A DNA stretch of 64,000 nt, taken from the NCBI GenBank assembly GCA_004154925.1, contig QJNS01000031.1, positions 62,001-126,000 on the forward strand, in the 5' to 3' direction. Shown here one piece after another: positions 22,820 through 36,500 of this stretch (position 1 is its first letter; every line of letters begins with the position of its first letter). The position numbers and the translations under genes are program-made. This stretch comes from Monosporascus cannonballus. Its lineage: Eukaryota; Ascomycota; Sordariomycetes; Xylariales. The notes below the pieces were generated by a model that ran no database searches, had not been told where the DNA came from, and saw only the letters and a program-made list of their open reading frames with translations.

Positions 22820-23420
22820 TTTTAATGCGGCCAAAATCGTAAACAATAACGGTTTCCCGTTTAAATTTAACCTTACGGCATTCCAATCGAAAAAAATAAA
22901 CGTTTCCGTAATAACGTCTATTTCGGAAACAAACTATGCCTGCTTTATTTCCATACGTCGTTATTTTTCTTCCAATTTTTCCTATTTTTCTAATTAATCT
23001 ATTTCATAAACTTCCTTTAAAATCGCAAAAACTTTTTTTTCCAAAATCCCTTATTACAGGCGAATACGTTTTAGCCGATTAACGAGCTTTTTCGTTTTCT
23101 TTTCGGCGGCCTTTTAGTGCGCCGCTAACGCTTCTTAATACGTAACCAAAGTATTCTCCACCTTACGTTATTCCTTTTGCAAACGTTCGCGTTCTTTTCT
23201 AATTTTCACTAAGGAATTTATATCCAGTACGTCGCAGGTTAAGCATTAACGATAAATACAATAACCATAACTGGGGATATCCGCCACAAAATAACAATTA
23301 AGTTTTCTTAGGCGAACATAATTCAAATAAATAACAATCTTGGAACCGAATTTTTCGATAAAATTCGTACGGTTATTACGCGTTTCGCGTTAATTTAAGC
23401 GAGGTTTTCTTTTTTTTTAA
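22820..23420 (-). pseudogene. Antisense Cys-rich coiled-coil frame of family B element
   Basis: On the minus strand a frame of about 200 codons runs from near 23400 to 22820. Its stops can all be explained as Gln or Trp codons hit by RIP. It reads NFIEKFGSKIVIYLNYVRLR, then KLNCYFVADIPSYGYCIYR, CLTCDVLDINSLVKIRKER, and ERLQKE followed by long Glu/Lys helices (AAEKKTKKLVNRLKRIRL; VFAILKEVYEID). The end is ETFIFFDWNAVRLNLNGKPL. The Cys pattern (C-x-n-C-x5-C-x2-C) followed by a coiled coil suggests a small nucleic-acid- or metal-binding protein. Codon structure on this strand, conserved in two other families here, argues against chance. Function unknown. Confidence 0.6.
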
Positions 23421-23542
23421 ATACGGCCTATCATAATAAAATTAATTAGGATATTTCCAAAAACTTTTTCCAAACGAAATAAAAAAAATAATTACCTACG
23501 GTTTTTATCTTTAATACAAAAATTTTTAAAAAAGGGAAATAA

Positions 23543-23979
23543 TATTACAGAAATAAGGGTTCCTGCTTTAAGAAAACCAACCTTTAAGGCTTAATGTAAA
23601 CCTGTCACGGTGAAACTCCGGATAAGGAAACTTGGCCCTTAAGGTAATCTAATTAATTTAAGTAATCTAAATAATTTGGATCAGATTATATAAATCACAT
23701 GGATTATATAGATCCTCAATATATTCATTTTGGGAATTAGGATATATAATAAGCCGGTTTTTTATATAAATAATACCTACTTAGTTTTCGTTCCTTAACT
23801 ATTAATTTAAGCTCTTAATTAAAAAATAACTGTACCGTTTTCTAATTAAGGGAAAAGTCTTTAAATCTTTTTAACAAATAGATTACCGAATTATTCCTCG
23901 CCTTATTGTTACCTGCAAATCAAGACCCTTTTCGGATACTGCTTATACCTCCAGGTGGATATATAACAGGTTCGTTACA
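23543..23979 (+). repeat. 3' LTR of family B element
   Basis: 437 bp, TATTACAGAAATAAGGGTTC to TTCGTTACA; the less mutated LTR of the pair. TATAA follows at 23980-23984. Confidence 0.92.
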
Positions 23980-23984
23980 TATAA

Positions 23985-24958
23985 CCAGTTATTTCTATAA
24001 ACTTAACTTAACGGAAAAAAAAAGAAAATTATTTACGCTACGATTAATAAATTCATGCCATAATTATTTTTAACTTAAATTATTTTTTCCTTTTTTTGCG
24101 GAAAATTTTTATTTATGTAAAATCTAGGGTTCGCATTACCAAATACGGCAGAAATAATTTTGATATAAACGTAGTTAATAACGTTAAACCTTTTTAAAGA
24201 GCTTTATCTAATAAGTTTTTCAAAATGTTTTTTGCGTTTTTAATTAATACGTTAATTTTAAAATTTAATTAATCCTTATTATTTTTATATATTTAAAATT
24301 ATTTTTGTTTAAATTCCTTAATATAATTAAATCCTTATCCCATAATTTCCCATACTACATCTGTAATAAAAAGAAAGTTCGGACGTTAAGGGCGAACCTT
24401 AGGTATAAGGTTGCGGAATTTCGTATCGAAATAACCTATAAAATGGTTTTTTTTAGCTTTATTACGCCAGGTTATAAAGCCGGTAACCTTTGGTATTAAA
24501 ATACCGTATAATCATAGATAAACCGGATATCCGCTTATACGCATTTTAAAATTTAATTAAATTATTTTAAAATTATTTTAAAATAATTATTTAATATATT
24601 TATTTATAACGTTAAATTTTAACGTAACTAATTGGCCAAACCTTTTTCTTTGATTTTGAATTTGCCTCAATCGAAAATTGCAATAACCTTTTATAAAGTT
24701 TATTTTTTGTTTATAATATTAAACGAAAATATTTTTTTTAAATAGAAATATCGTAAAATCCAAAATGGGCTAAAAATATAGCAAAAAGCATTTTTCGTAA
24801 ATAAAAGGTATTTTGAGTAATTATCAAAAACTATACCTAAGGCCGAAATATTTTTATAAATAAAAATTTATAACTTTTAAAAACGTTCGAACATTATTTT
24901 TATATTAATATAACTTAAAATATAAATTATTTACGATATTATATTATTTTAAATATTA
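23985..24958. other. hAT interior between two LTR insertions, unassigned
   Basis: Strongly AT-shifted DNA belonging to the 16316-37649 element. The segment 24300-24560 is somewhat less damaged, with open frames on both strands (plus 24305-24499; minus frames reading IIRYFNTKGYRLYNL and FIGYFDTKFRNLIPKV). It may be transposase remnant, but no family could be assigned. Confidence 0.45.
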
Positions 24959-24963
24959 AATAT

Positions 24964-25153
24964 TGTGACGGGCACGATACGTAGGCTGAATGGAGGCACG
25001 GCCTAACGAAGGTTTATATTTAAGATAAGGAGGGAAGGGGAGAAACAGCTAGCCACCAGCAAGATGGCTGCTCCCTATATACATATAGATAAGTTCGGAC
25101 TAAGAAGCTCGCTCCGTAAGCCCGAGCCGCCTTATAAACTTTAACCTATAATA
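24964..25153 (-). repeat. 3' LTR of copia element
   Basis: 190 bp, TGTGACGGGCACGATACG to CCTATAATA. Contains GCTAGCCACCAGCAAGATGG and a CTCCCTATATACATATAG promoter-like stretch. Confidence 0.9.
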
Positions 25154-27599
25154 TTACCCCCTTTTTTGTTTTTAAAAAATAACAAGGTTGCGGTAAGGCG
25201 GCGGCGGCTTTGCTTATACCTTTTTTCTTTTGTCCCTATTCGTACCTTTATATTTTTGCCGACCTAATTTCCGTTTTTAAATAATTTCTCGAAATTATTA
25301 AAGGTAATTATATTTTCAAAACTATTATATAACTTTTATATTAATTCGGCATAACCTACCTATTTTATGAACAGCTTTTTTCGGCAACCGCGGCTTACGC
25401 GCTTATTTTCGGCCTTTAATATACGTTTTATTACATATTCCTTTTTTTTAAATAATATCGGTAATAATTAATTATTATTTAAAATTTAACTAAATAATAA
25501 GTTTTTTTTTATTAATTTTAAAAGGTTTACGTTAAATTTTAAATATATCTTTAACGGCATATTCAATTTTACAATATTATATGGCATAATTATAATAACC
25601 TTATATTTAATATATATCCAAAATAATTTTTTTGAATAATTACAAAATAATTATATTTTTTAAGTTTAACCATATTAAATCCTTTATTTCGAAACGCGGT
25701 ATTTATTTTTTAAAAACGTTAATTAATTGCTTTATCCGGGCTTATACCGACGCCATAATAACTTATACGAATTCCGTATTTTTTCGTAATCTTTTAATAA
25801 AATTAATAACTTTTTCCGCTTTAGCAATTAATTAAGTAATTATTGATACTTTGTTAATAAGTTTTATATCGTATCCGTAAATTAAAAAAATATTTTTAAT
25901 AACAAATATCTGCCGTTAAAGGCTAGTTATACTGCCGGTAAAAGTTCGGCCTAATTATATTATACGTAATTTATAAAATAATAGAAATACGCGAAAATAT
26001 TTTAATTAATTTTTTTCGTAATTCCGTTTATTTAAGAATAAAAAAATATATTAAGTTATTGTTATATATTTATTAAGTTGTGTAAATAGGTCCAAAATTT
26101 ATTCGTTTAATTATTCCTTTTATCGGATATTAATCTTTTAAGAAAACCGTAATATTTCCAATAATAAATAATAAACGTTAAACGCATATTTTCGCATTTA
26201 TATTAAGTATCGGCTATAAAATAATTATTTTCGTTAAGCGATCGTAAAGTACCATTAAAAAAATAAAAGTCCTTTTTTTGCTTTACCAGTAAGTCGATTA
26301 TAAAATTTATTAAAAAATCTAATTAAAATCAATTTAAAATAAATAAAGGCCGTAATAAGCTTTTTTCCGTTTTTTTATATGTACGACTTATTACATACAT
26401 TATAATTACGGCAGAAATAACATATATTTTAAATTTATCCTGTTTAATAATAATTACGGATCAATATTATTAGTATAACGTTTTTTTTTAGGTGGCCGGT
26501 AATATAAAAATCGTATACCCGTTAAATTAATAACGTCCGGAATAATTTTTAAATAAAAACTTAAATACGTTTTTTAAATTATAAAAATCTTTAAAGTCGA
26601 AAAAATATTTTATTATAAAAATCTTTACCGTATTTATAACTAAAGGATAATTATGTAATTTTTAGGCCACGCCAGCATATACCATATTTAAGGTTTTATC
26701 CTTAATAATTTTTAAATCTTATATTTTTTTAAAGGTTTTCTTCGAAAAATATTTCCTTATTAAGGGGTATAACCGGTCGTTCGTTATTATCTTATGTTAG
26801 GTAAATTACAGTTATTAAAACCTTTTAAATTTGCGTCGGTGTATTAAATAATTATTTTTTCTTAATTAACTAAGCTATTTACTTTTTAAACCTAATATTT
26901 TTTTCGTTACGAAATACGTTTTATAATTTGCGAAATATAATATTAAATTAATTAATTAACTTATTAAAATAATATTTAAATACGAAATTAAAAGCAGATA
27001 AAAAACCGGCCTATCGAATTTACCTTTTAATAAGTTTACGGATATTTATAAAATACTAAAAGTTCGCGTAATTTATCAAAATTTAAAAAAAATTAACTAA
27101 TATTTAAAATTCCTTTTTTTATTCCGTTAATATTTTAATAATAATTAATAGTTTTTATCGTATATCTCGTAATTATATTTAACTAACAATAATTTCTTCA
27201 AAAATACGTAATTAATTATAAACGCCTTAACGAATTAAATTAAAATAGGTATTTTTTAATTACTTAGCCGGAATAATTTACTTTTATTACTATTTCCTTT
27301 TCGGAACCCTAATACGTAAAAACAGGCGTTATAATAAAAGACTTTTAAAATTGGTCGAAAACCTATTATTTTTTTTTTTAGCAAAAGGAGGTCCCCTTTT
27401 TAATTAATTATAAAAAAAATTATTACCCCGTTAAAATTTTTTATAAATGTTCGGTAAAAATTAACGAACCCAATAAAATTCCTAACTTTTTTTACGTTAA
27501 TAAGGGCCTTTTATTTTCGAATAACAGTTATCTTTTTAAAATTAACTTTTAAGCTTATTCTTATTTCAATAATAAACCTTAAGTATTTTATTTCTTAAA

Positions 27600-28100
27600 T
27601 TGCAAATTTACATTTATCCGGGTCAAGCTTTAATTTTGCTTCCGCCAAACGGCAAAAAATCAACTTAACCTTAATTATATAATTAATTCGAAAACCGGAC
27701 GAATAAATTAATATATCGTCCATATATACGGAATAAAAACTATTAAGGTAACGTTCTAACATAATGTTAATATAACGCTAAAAGGTAGCCGGTATACCGC
27801 TAAGACCGAATAGGTATATTAATTATTCGAAAAACTCGAAACGTATATAAAACGTAATTTTTTATTTATTTCCTTAATAGATACGTAATTAGTAAAAAGC
27901 CGTTCGAACGTTAGATTTCGTAAATTATTAGGCTTATAATAAGGTTCGTAATATTTTTTGTATTAACGAAAAGGGATAATAATTTTATTTCGTAATCTTA
28001 TTTAATTTTTTATAATTTATACAAAACCGTAAACCCCCGTTAAATTTCCTTACGAATAATACCGGGGTACTTATAAGGGAATTATCAATCCGAATGTAAT
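27600..28100 (-). pseudogene. Reverse transcriptase core of copia element
   Basis: The minus strand reads FYSVYMDDILI around 27738-27708; YMDD/YVDD is the catalytic motif of copia RT. Flanking blocks are damaged, and only the motif and its position support the call. Confidence 0.75.
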
Positions 28101-30371
28101 TTTAATCAAATAAATTTATAAGTATTTTGCGTAAAACTAATAATTTTTCTTTAATATTTCGTATAAAAGTTCTTATAAAATTATTTTTTTAATCCGAAAT
28201 ATTTATTTTCAGATTTATCGTTACGTCGTTATTATTATAATAAAATAATAATAATAAATTTTCGTTATTTGGAAAAAGGTTTCGAAATTCCCGTATTTCT
28301 TTAAAAAAACGTTTTATTATATCTTTAAAAATTAATTACGGCTTTACCTTCAGGACCTTATTAATATTTTTATAAAAATTACGAATAATTAAATCCCGTT
28401 TTTCTTATAATAACTTTACCGCGGTATCGCCGCGAAGGTTATAACTGCCATTAAGCGGGCTTTTCTATATTTCTGTAACCGCCCCTTTAGGCGGTTCTTA
28501 AGTTCCTTATTAAGCCATTTTTTTTATATAATATGGGCGCAATAACGTTATTTGAAAAACGGATAAACCGTTATTTCGCCTTATATACGATATTATTATA
28601 TTTTATTTAGGGTTTTCCTAAAATAAAAAAATAAAATAAATTTTTAATTATATATTCTTAGGTTTATTTTAGGCGGCCGTTTAAATTTACGTTAACATAA
28701 ATAATTTTTCGTATTATGATTATTATAAGTTCGTTATTTTTTATTAATTTTAACCGATAAAATATAATAAATATATATTATAATTTTAAATGGCGGATTA
28801 ACCGTTAATTAAATATGGAATAATAAATATATTTATTATTAAATAAAACATTTATATATATAATGTTATTAATTAAGGTATTTAATATAAAAAAAGGATT
28901 ATTTAATTTATTATTAATTTTTTATAATATTTTTATTATGTCCTTTTTTTATTAACAATTTTTAATAAAGGTTATTTTTTTAATTTTCGTTATCCGAATC
29001 GTTATTCCCGTTAACGGTATCCCGTAAATTCATTACCGTAATTTTTATCCTAGCCGGATAAAGCCGTTTTACGGATTTATATTTAAGGTATTTTTAATTC
29101 GAATGGCTTATTTTGGCAAAATTGATATATTATTTTTTCCGTTTCCGAACTTTTATTTTGTTATCGGAAAATTATTTTGCATAAAGCCGGTTATCCGAGC
29201 CCTATTCCGAATTACCCTCGGATTAATTTTTTTAAATTATTATGTTATTAATTTATAAATTTGGAAATTAACGTAATTAATTACGTAACGTTTATTATAA
29301 ACATATTCCCTTAAACGTTTATTATTTAAGCCAATTTATTAATTTAATTAACATATTATTATTGGTTAATTATTTTGTTCTTTTTACCGGAATACCAAAT
29401 TATTATTTTTTTATTTATATAATAATCGGGCAAAACTTTTAAATAATTAATTCCTTTTTTTACTTTACGTACTTAACGGTTATAATTATTATAAAGTATA
29501 TTTTTTATTATTACCGCGTTACAGAATTACGTATTAATACCGATATTTAAAAAAATTACTTTAATTATTAAAAGTTATATTAAATCTTTATATTTAATTA
29601 ATTTAAATTTAAAATCTACTATGTAATTTTAAAACTATTAATTATTATCTTATATTATATATTATAATTATTTTTAAACGGATTATACCGTTTACTTATT
29701 TTCGAATTATTTTTTTATATAAAAAAGGAAATTATTAATATTAAAATCTTTTCGTAAATTCTCTATTTCGAATTAATAGTTAAATTGTAATTATTTTCGG
29801 TAAGTATAAATATTATAATACCTAAATAAATTATTATAAAAAAGCCGGAAATAAACCGGTTTTCCTTTATTTTCGTAAGGAATATAAGGAAAAACGAACG
29901 GAACGTTTTTAATTTCCCGTTTTACGAAGACTATTTTATAAACTTATAATTTGCTCCTGCAAATACGTTATTAAGCGGTAGGCCTACCGTAAATTTTTGG
30001 CGAAACGGGTCTTATTTCATAAAGGCTTTTTTTTTGCTTTCGTAAAAAAATATTTTTTTTATTTCCGTTATCCGGTTAAATAAATTACTTATCGTTTTAT
30101 TATGGCTAAAAACTAATTAAATAAATTTTTTTATTATATATTAAATTTTTAAAATATATTTACGAACGATTGGTACTATAAGTTTTCCTTAATGGTTCTG
30201 AACGAAGTTAATGCCGTAAGCTTATATATAGTTTCGTTAATTATACTGCCTCGTAATTACCTTGCTATGAAATTTTTTTTAGCTTATTATCCGTAATTAA
30301 GGTATTTTTAAGAAACGTTTTACTTTAATTTAACTTCCCGGAAGCTATAATAAGTTATAACCTTAAATATA

Positions 30372-30561
30372 TGTAACGGGCACGATACGTAAGTTAAACG
30401 GAGGTACGGCCCAACGAAGGTTTATATTTAAGATAAGGAGAAAAGGGGAAAAACAGCTAGCCACTAATAAGGTGGCTGCTCCCTATATATATATAGGTGA
30501 GCTCGAGCTAAGGAGCTCGCTCCGTAAGCCCGAGCCGCCCTATATGCTCTAGCCTGTAACA
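30372..30561 (-). repeat. 5' LTR of copia element
   Basis: 190 bp, TGTAACGGGCACGATACG to AGCCTGTAACA. Matches the other LTR end to end without length change; most differences are C/T or G/A. Confidence 0.9.
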
Positions 30562-30566
30562 AATAT

Positions 30567-33500
30567 TAAATAATTTAAAATTATATTAAAATAATTTAAA
30601 AATAAAATAATTAAAAAATAATAGAAATTTACGAAACGAAGTATAAAAATAATTTCTTTAATATTTTTAATCTTAATATTAATATTAAAATTATTTCGAT
30701 TTATAAATATGTTATTTGCCAAAAATAAATAAAATATTTAATGAAATTATATTAAAAATTTATAATCTTATTAATAATAAATTTAATAACTTCAACGTAA
30801 CGCGTATATAGAAATTCATTATTATTTTTTATACGTATATTTGGTAAATTATTCCGGTTCCAAACCGGTAATAAACGTTAAAAATATTAATAAAATAATT
30901 AAGAAATAATTAAAGTAAAAAATTACGTTTTGGATTGTTATACGAAATTTTTAAATTTAAGGTATAATAAGATTTTCCAATAATTAAGGCATTAAGTTAT
31001 CCAGATAATTAATAATAGATTTATAACGAATATCGTTAACGGCATTATCGCTATAATAAAATATTTCGGCCATTTTATTATTAATATTAATATATATTTA
31101 ATCGTTAGTATTTAATATTATAAATATATTTTTGATTTTTATTTATTTTGTTATACTTTAATTAAATTATTATTGTTTTGCCCGGTTATTAATAATTAAT
31201 AAAATAATAAAATAATTATAAAATAATATTTATTAATAAGTATTCAGTTTGTACTTAATAATTATATTTTATATCGATTATTTTTTAAAAATTATATATA
31301 GATTTAAATATTTTTAATTATTTAATTTACATTAAATTTATTACCTCAAATTATACCGAACTTTTTCGATATTATTTTATTTTGTCGAAAAATTGGTTTT
31401 TTGCGCCCGAACCTTTTTGGTATACTGATTTTAAGATAATAATTCGTTAAATTTCCGACATTTAAATAAAAAAGGTATTACGGAATTAAAAGCCAAAAAT
31501 CTTAAATTTAATTATTTTAAAATTATTTCAAAAATCAAATAACGGTAATCAAAAATAACGTATGAAATAAAATAAAATAATAAAATTTAATTAAGCTGGA
31601 AATAAAAGGAATTAAATAATTAAATAAAGAAATAAAATAAAAGATTTTAAAACAATGATGAATTTTAATTAAATAAAAATTTATATATGATATACGGAAT
31701 TTAAAAACTTATCGATAAAGAATTTTATATTTACAAAATTTAAAATAGGATTTATTTAATTAAATAATACCAATTATTTTTTTATCCCTTTTCTAAATAA
31801 ATATTTAAAATAAATAAGAAAAATTTAATTAAAATAATCCATACAATACATATTATATTTTTAATTTCTTTAAAATCTTAATAATTGGCCTTAAAATAAT
31901 AATATTTTAATAAAAATAAATATTCCGAATAATATAAATATTTTTTTCTTAAAATGTTATTTATTTTTTATAAATAACGTAAAAATTATTATTAAAAAAT
32001 AAAAAACCAAAAGATTTTCTATAAATTTTTATAATATTTTTAAAATAAATAACTTTATCCGCATAAATTAAAATAATATATTTATAAGTATTTCGCGAAT
32101 AATACGTTAAATAATATTTTCCTAAAATTAAGCAGATATTCTTTTAATATTTCCGAATTTCGCGTAATATATGTATAGAAAAAAAGTAGTAATAAAATAA
32201 TCATAAAATAATCTAGGTTATATATTTATTATTAAGCTTTTGTTTATAACTCCGAACTTTACGTATAAATACTTTTAATTAAAGCTTTATCGATTTGCTT
32301 AACGTTGTTTTGGCGGATTTAGGAATAAAATTAATTAATAAAATTAATTTATTTTATATTTTACGTTAAATAAATATATATTTAATAAATTTAAGTAACG
32401 GGGAAAAGTAAAAAATAAAATTATTAAAATTTTAATTAAATTCGTTTTGGATATCGTTAGTTCGTAAAGGATTTAAAGTATTATTTAAAATGGGTAATTC
32501 TCTAATTATATTATTTCGATAATATTAAGTTCGAATTAAAATAAATGAAATAAACAATTTTATTATATAGGTTTCATAAAAAAGAAAAAAAAGTAAATAA
32601 CGTCTGAAAAAATTAATACATAATTTTAAAACTTTATATCGCCACTTAATTACGTATTTTCGATTATATTTGTTTTTATTTTCGTTAATTATCCGTTTAT
32701 TCCCAAATTTTTTATTATAATTTTAATCGAATTTATTATAATACCGAAATAATATCGTAAATGTTTGAAAGTTTTAGATTTAATAATAATAATTTTAATA
32801 ATAATAGATTATTTCAAAATACTTTTTCATAAAATAATAACCTTAATTAGGATAATAATTTTAAAAATTTTAAGATCGATAATTAAATTAATAATGAAAT
32901 ATTTAGCGAAAATTATATATTATAAAGTAATAATAAATTTTTTTTAAAATTAAAGGCCGATTAAAATAAGTTTAAATTAAAAATAAGATATCCGGAAACT
33001 AAATTTAAAACTTAATTATTTATAATTTAACTAATAATTACTAAGCAAAAAATAATTTAATTTACTAAGTTTACCTAGCTAAAAAAACCGCTTTATTACA
33101 CTAGACTATTTGAACCGATCCTAATTCCAGATATGACGGGGGGCCGATTTTCTTATTGTTAACTGGGAATATGACGAATATCGAAAACGTTAATATAAAA
33201 ATTAGGTGGTTTAATTTTAACGGCATTTATAATTTTAAAAAAACGTTAATAGCAAAAATAACGAAAATCTATTAAACGAAATTATCGGCATATTTAATAA
33301 AATAAATCGAAATTCGGAATTTTAGTAAGATATTATATAAGGTTGTTAACGGATAATTAAATAATTTAAAATTAAATATCGGCAATATGGGTATTATTTT
33401 ACATATTTTATTTTTTCTAAAAACAACAAAATAAGTTTTATAAAAAAAGGTTTTACGAAATAATATAGGTCTTAAAAAATAAATTAAATAAACTTAATTA

Positions 33501-36500
33501 TTAATAATAAGGCCTGTAATATAATTATAATATATATATAATTTAAAATAATCCTATAATAATTATTATATATTTTTTATTAATAGGTGTTTATTAGATT
33601 TTTTTATTTTTAATTTTTTTCCTTTTTTTAAGGGTAATAATTTTGAAATAACCCTTATTTAGTATAAATAAAACCTAATATTACTTAAAGTATTTAATTT
33701 TAATTAAATTCTTTTGATTAATTATTTTATATTTTAATATTTGCCTATTAAGGCTTTTCTAAATAAATACTTTCGAACTAAAATATTATTTTACGATAAC
33801 GGCTTTAAATTATTAATAATGAAAATATATATAAAGTATATAGGGATAGATATTAATACGGCTATTAAATATAGATTTAAAAATATACTTTTAAAATTTT
33901 GTATATTAATTAATTATAACGTTTGGATTACGTTTTATTTGGCATTTCTATTTTAAGAAATTATTACTTACTAGATTAACGGGGAATAAAAAAAGCGTTA
34001 TCTTTTAATTAATATCTTATATTATAACATTAAATCGAAAAAATTTAATAATAATAAATTATTATATCGGTTAAAAAACTTAAAAACAACCGATCGATTT
34101 CGCGTTTTTATTACAAATAATAACCTTAGTATTAAATAAATAACTATATAAAGATGGTTTTATTAAAGATTAAGCAGTAAATTCTAATAGGTAAACGAAA
34201 TTCGGTATTATGTATATATATCGTATACTTTATAAAAATATTTAATAATTTTTTAAAGCTTATAGCATAGAGTTACTAAATAAATCTAAAAAGATTTTGG
34301 GCGAATAAAAAAAATTCAAAAGTTTGACGAAGTAAAATAAAAGTTTTATTAACTCGAAAAAATATATATAATTATATTAGTACGTATTTTTAAAATAATT
34401 ATAAAATAATTATTTAATTTTTATAATTACGTATATTCATTATTTGAATTTATTTCGGCTTTGATAAAACAACCTTTTTATTAATCCAATAAAATATAAT
34501 TATAAATAAGATTTTAAATTATAAAAATGTATTTTAAATATTTCGTAATATTTATAAGGGTTAAAATTCAATAACTTTTTTTTATTACGTATTATAAAAA
34601 TATATTCCGTAATTTAAAGATTTATATACAAATATTTATCATTAAAAAAAGCGAGTTATATATTATTTTTAACGCTATTAAATTTAGTCGTTATTTAGTT
34701 AATATTTCTAAATACTTTATTTATATAACGAATAATTTCTCGTTTTTCCAGGAAAACAATATTTTCCATATAGTAAACGAGTATAAAATTATGTTTATGT
34801 ATTTATATAAATACGAAAGGTATATCGTTAAAACTTATTAAAAATTTTGCCCGGATAAAGAACCAAAAGATAAAAAAAATGAAAAATGAAAAAAATTAAT
34901 ATTTTTTAAATTTATTAATTAACTATTAATATAGTTAGGATTGTTGCAAAGAAAAATACTAAATTAATAATTTCGAAAATTCTTAAATATATTAATAAGT
35001 TGTTTAATAATAATTATTTATTAATTTATTTTTCGTTCTTAATTTATTTATTATTAAGTAATACGATTACTAAACTTTACAATTATTTTAATAATTAGCA
35101 AAAATATTTTTAATTAAAATTCTTTAATAATGTATTTTATGAAAAAACCGTTAAATATTTAAAGTAAACGTATAAAACATATTAGGAAAAATATAATAAA
35201 TAAAATATATAATTTATTATACGTATTTTTATTTCGAATTACAAAAGCCATACCGAAATATTTTTGTTAAATTTAATTTTTTAAAAGAAAGTTCGATATA
35301 CCGTATTAACGATAATTCGTAAAAGGATATTATTAAGGATTATTTTTAATATAAACGTAAATAATTTAATTAATATTTGAAAATTATTTCTTAATGATAT
35401 TATATAAGTATTTGTTTAAATAAAACCGTTTTAATAGTATGATAATAAATTAATAATATATTTCCTAATTTTACTTGTTTTGTACTTAATTTATTATATA
35501 TTTAATATTTTTCCGTATTAATATAGCATATTTGAAATTTTATTTAATTAAAATATTATTTTAACCGTTAATTAATATTATTGTAGTAACTTAAATTAAT
35601 TTTGATTATATTATTTTACATCCGAATTAAAATATTTAATTTGGATAATAATATTACATACGATAATAACGGTTTCGTTTCCGCCCGAAAACAATTCGAA
35701 AAACGTAAGGAAAAAATATAGAAAATATTTTAAATTTTGTTTATCGAAACCGTAAGAAAATTGCCAGATTAATATAATGTATTATCAGATAAGGTTTACG
35801 GAATATTAAATAATGATTTAAAATATCCGGATAAAACCGAAAATAATAAAAATAAAAATTAAATATTCCGAAAATTTCTATATCTTAATTAAATTATTAA
35901 AGTAAACCGATTTTAATATAAAAAAATTATATTTAAGAAGTATTTTCGCAAAAGAAAAAAAGCCAATTAATGCCAAAAATAAAAGCGTTATTAAAAAATA
36001 GGCGAATAAAATTTCGAAAAATCAAATTTAAACGTTTATTTACAATCTGCCGTTTTTTCGAAATAGCTTAAATTTATTGTTATAATTATAATAAATTAGG
36101 CCCGTAATTATTAAGTTAAGGCGATAAATAATATAAGTAATATATTCGTAATTTTTCAAGGCAGATTAAATTTAATACAAGTTGATTTTTTAATTATTTA
36201 TTTTTATTATGTAATATATAAATTTTTACTGTAAAAATATTTGTTTATATAAATTCAAATTAAAGAAATAATCGTTAAATTATAATATTATATATATTAT
36301 TTTTATTATAATAAAAGTATAAAGCTTTTTAAAATAAGGTACTTAAATAAATTATAAATTTTTTAATTGCTTTATATTACTTTATATATTTTATTTTTTT
36401 AAACAAAATATTTATATTTATATTTAATTAAAATTTGCGGAATATTTATTAATTATTGTACCTTTATTATAATTAATAAATTTGCGGTATTATAATAATA

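Larger units (their letters stand above)
16677..23979 (+). mobile_element. Complete Ty3/gypsy chromovirus (family B), RIP-mutated
   Basis: This 7303-bp element has 437-bp LTRs at 16677-17113 and 23543-23979 and a perfect target duplication TATAA at 16672-16676 and 23980-23984. A purine tract (AAAAAAGGGAAATAA) precedes the 3' LTR. Internal order on the plus strand: gag with zinc knuckle, protease, RT, RNase H, integrase with HHCC finger, chromodomain, and then an antisense frame. Every coding domain carries stops of the Gln/Trp type. It inserted into the hAT element and is therefore younger than it. A second, truncated copy is at 57586-59404. Confidence 0.94.
24964..30561 (-). mobile_element. 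Complete Ty1/copia element (family D), RIP-mutated
   Basis: This 5598-bp element has 190-bp LTRs at 24964-25153 and 30372-30561 and a perfect target duplication AATAT at 24959-24963 and 30562-30566. On the minus strand a purine tract (AAAAAAGGGGGTAA) adjoins the left LTR, so that LTR is the 3' one. The copia-type RT motif SVYMDDILI is read on the minus strand at about 27738-27708, which separates it from gypsy elements (YLDD). Gag and integrase could not be delimited because of RIP. It lies inside the hAT element and is younger than it. Confidence 0.88.

Noticed and set aside
32765..32947. Ile/Leu-rich 60-codon frame
   Set aside because: Its composition is what strong AT bias produces by chance; no start context or family is seen.
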